From: CAZQKW01 sp964594075
Lineage (GTDB): Bacteria > Desulfobacterota > WTBG01 > CAIYCZ01
Reading direction: 5' to 3'
Length of the DNA: 64,000 bases
Assembly (NCBI GenBank): GCA_964594075.1
Contig: CAZQKW010000010.1
Location: forward strand, 1-64,000
Part shown: positions 63,413 to 64,000 of the stretch, in pieces
Layout of the letters: each line of letters starts with the position of its first letter
How positions within the stretch are numbered: the first letter of the stretch is position 1
Notes under the pieces: generated by a model
Databases searched by the model: none
What the model was told of the DNA's origin: nothing
What the model saw: only the letters and a program-made list of their open reading frames with translations
Program-made: the position numbers and the translations under genes

Positions 63413-64000
63413 TTTACGGATCGAACACAACGAAAACCAATGTTAAAGCTATGCGCATCCGGCAGGGCATAATAACGGTTCGCAACTCTTACTTCACGTT
63501 CATTGCAATACCATGCGCCACCCCGCAGAACCTTGTGAGTTCCGCTTACCGGTCCTTTTGGGTTTTTTGGGGGGCTTACAGCATAATAATCGCCTGCATA
63601 CCAATCTGCGCACCATTCCCAGACATTACCAATCATGTCATAAATACCATAGCTGTTTGGCTTTAAGCTTTTTACCGGCAACAGGCCAAACGAAAGATAA
63701 TTTGAATATAGAGTGTTGGCCGTATTTCCCCAGGGATATTTATCTTTCTGATTACCACCGCGAGCGGCATATTCCCATTCTGCCTCTGTCGGCAAACGCT
63801 TCCCTGCCCAACGTGCATAATCTACAGCATCCTGCCAGCTCACCCCGACGACCGGATCGTCAGGACTATCATAATCAGGCTGCCAATAATGAGGTTTTGG
63901 GTGACCGGTTGCTTCTATAAATTTTTTATACTGACTAATGGTTACTTCCTGCGCGTCAATGTAGAATGAATCAATATACACTTCGTGCAACGGGCTTTCA
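63409..64000 (-). CDS. formylglycine-generating-enzyme (SUMF1) family protein, 5' end beyond window
   Basis: The visible 197 or so codons continue past the window edge. Landmarks: DAQEVTISQYKKFIEATGHPKP, GVSWQDAVDYARWAGKRLPTEAEWEYAARGG, PWGNTANTLYSNYLSF, GNVWEWCADWY, VLRGGAWYCNE and NIGFRCVRSVK. These are SUMF1/FGE-sulfatase-domain signatures. In true formylglycine-generating enzymes two cysteines a few residues apart follow RGG; here only one Cys (AWYCNE) is in that place, so it is probably one of the non-sulfatase family members. Its product is coupled by ATGA to the octahaem gene, so it begins (or is within) the electron-transfer run. Confidence 0.85.
   Translation of the reverse strand, partial: ESPLHEVYIDSFYIDAQEVTISQYKKFIEATGHPKPHYWQPDYDSPDDPVVGVSWQDAVDYARWAGKRLPTEAEWEYAARGGNQKDKYPWGNTANTLYSNYLSFGLLPVKSLKPNSYGIYDMIGNVWEWCADWYAGDYYAVSPPKNPKGPVSGTHKVLRGGAWYCNEREVRVANRYYALPDAHSFNIGFRCVRSVK

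Overview
The window comes from a Gram-negative, respiring bacterium with an A+T-rich genome. Evidence for an outer membrane and a busy periplasm includes AsmA-type and lipoprotein genes, Tat-type signals, periplasmic binding proteins and a large set of multihaem c-type cytochromes. The lineage cannot be fixed from the sequence alone. The mix of CbcL-like cytochromes, an NHL-repeat protein, a deoxyhypusine-synthase homologue, SpoIID and AmmeMemoRadiSam genes would suit Desulfobacterota, Planctomycetota (Brocadiales-like) or Omnitrophota, and I do not choose between them. No rRNA, tRNA, CRISPR array, prophage or insertion sequence was recognised.

Layout. 1-4.7 kb: a branched-chain amino-acid type ABC importer (livH 5'-incomplete, livM, livG, livF, binding protein), closed by a terminator. 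4.8-12.7 kb, minus strand: a long housekeeping run (lipoprotein, small membrane protein, panE, xerD, a DHH-CBS-tRNA nucleotidyltransferase fusion, scpA, scpB, rluB). 12.7-18 kb: a looser region with a B12-type radical SAM protein, a secreted protein with SleB-like and thrombospondin type 3 repeats behind a structured leader, and a small exported protein. 18-26.5 kb, mostly minus strand: a frameshifted cysteine synthase homologue, SpoIID, DUF2065, NUDIX (plus strand), NifU-like, EF-G, glutamate racemase, deoxyhypusine-synthase-like and universal stress protein genes. 26.6-34.2 kb, plus strand: glcD-glcF, smc-ftsY. 34.3-41.9 kb: AMMECR1, a peptide ABC importer without its ATPases, HU with its own promoter and terminator, plsX, and an unknown gene. 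42-48.2 kb: a large AsmA-like protein, a Cys-rich unknown, then two consecutive genes with Tat-like leaders (DUF362 and the AmmeMemoRadiSam radical SAM enzyme). 48.2-52.7 kb: a MoxR/VWA pair, a small unknown and a lipoprotein.

52.7-64 kb is the most unusual part: one minus-strand array of respiratory electron-transfer genes. It carries two versions of the same inner-membrane module. In the upstream one the octahaem cytochrome c and the diheme-type cytochrome b are separate genes; in the downstream one they are one fused CbcL-like protein. Each is followed by a membrane-anchored trihaem cytochrome. Between them lies the decayed tail of what looks like a third trihaem gene, then an NHL-repeat protein. 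The array ends with 16- and 15-haem secreted cytochromes. The probable flow is quinol -> cytochrome b -> octahaem domain -> trihaem anchor -> large multihaem carriers, perhaps to an extracellular acceptor. No porin or terminal reductase is visible in the window.

Two genes (15.3 kb and 18.8 kb) are each broken by one missing base in a homopolymer run, which looks like an assembly error as much as real decay.
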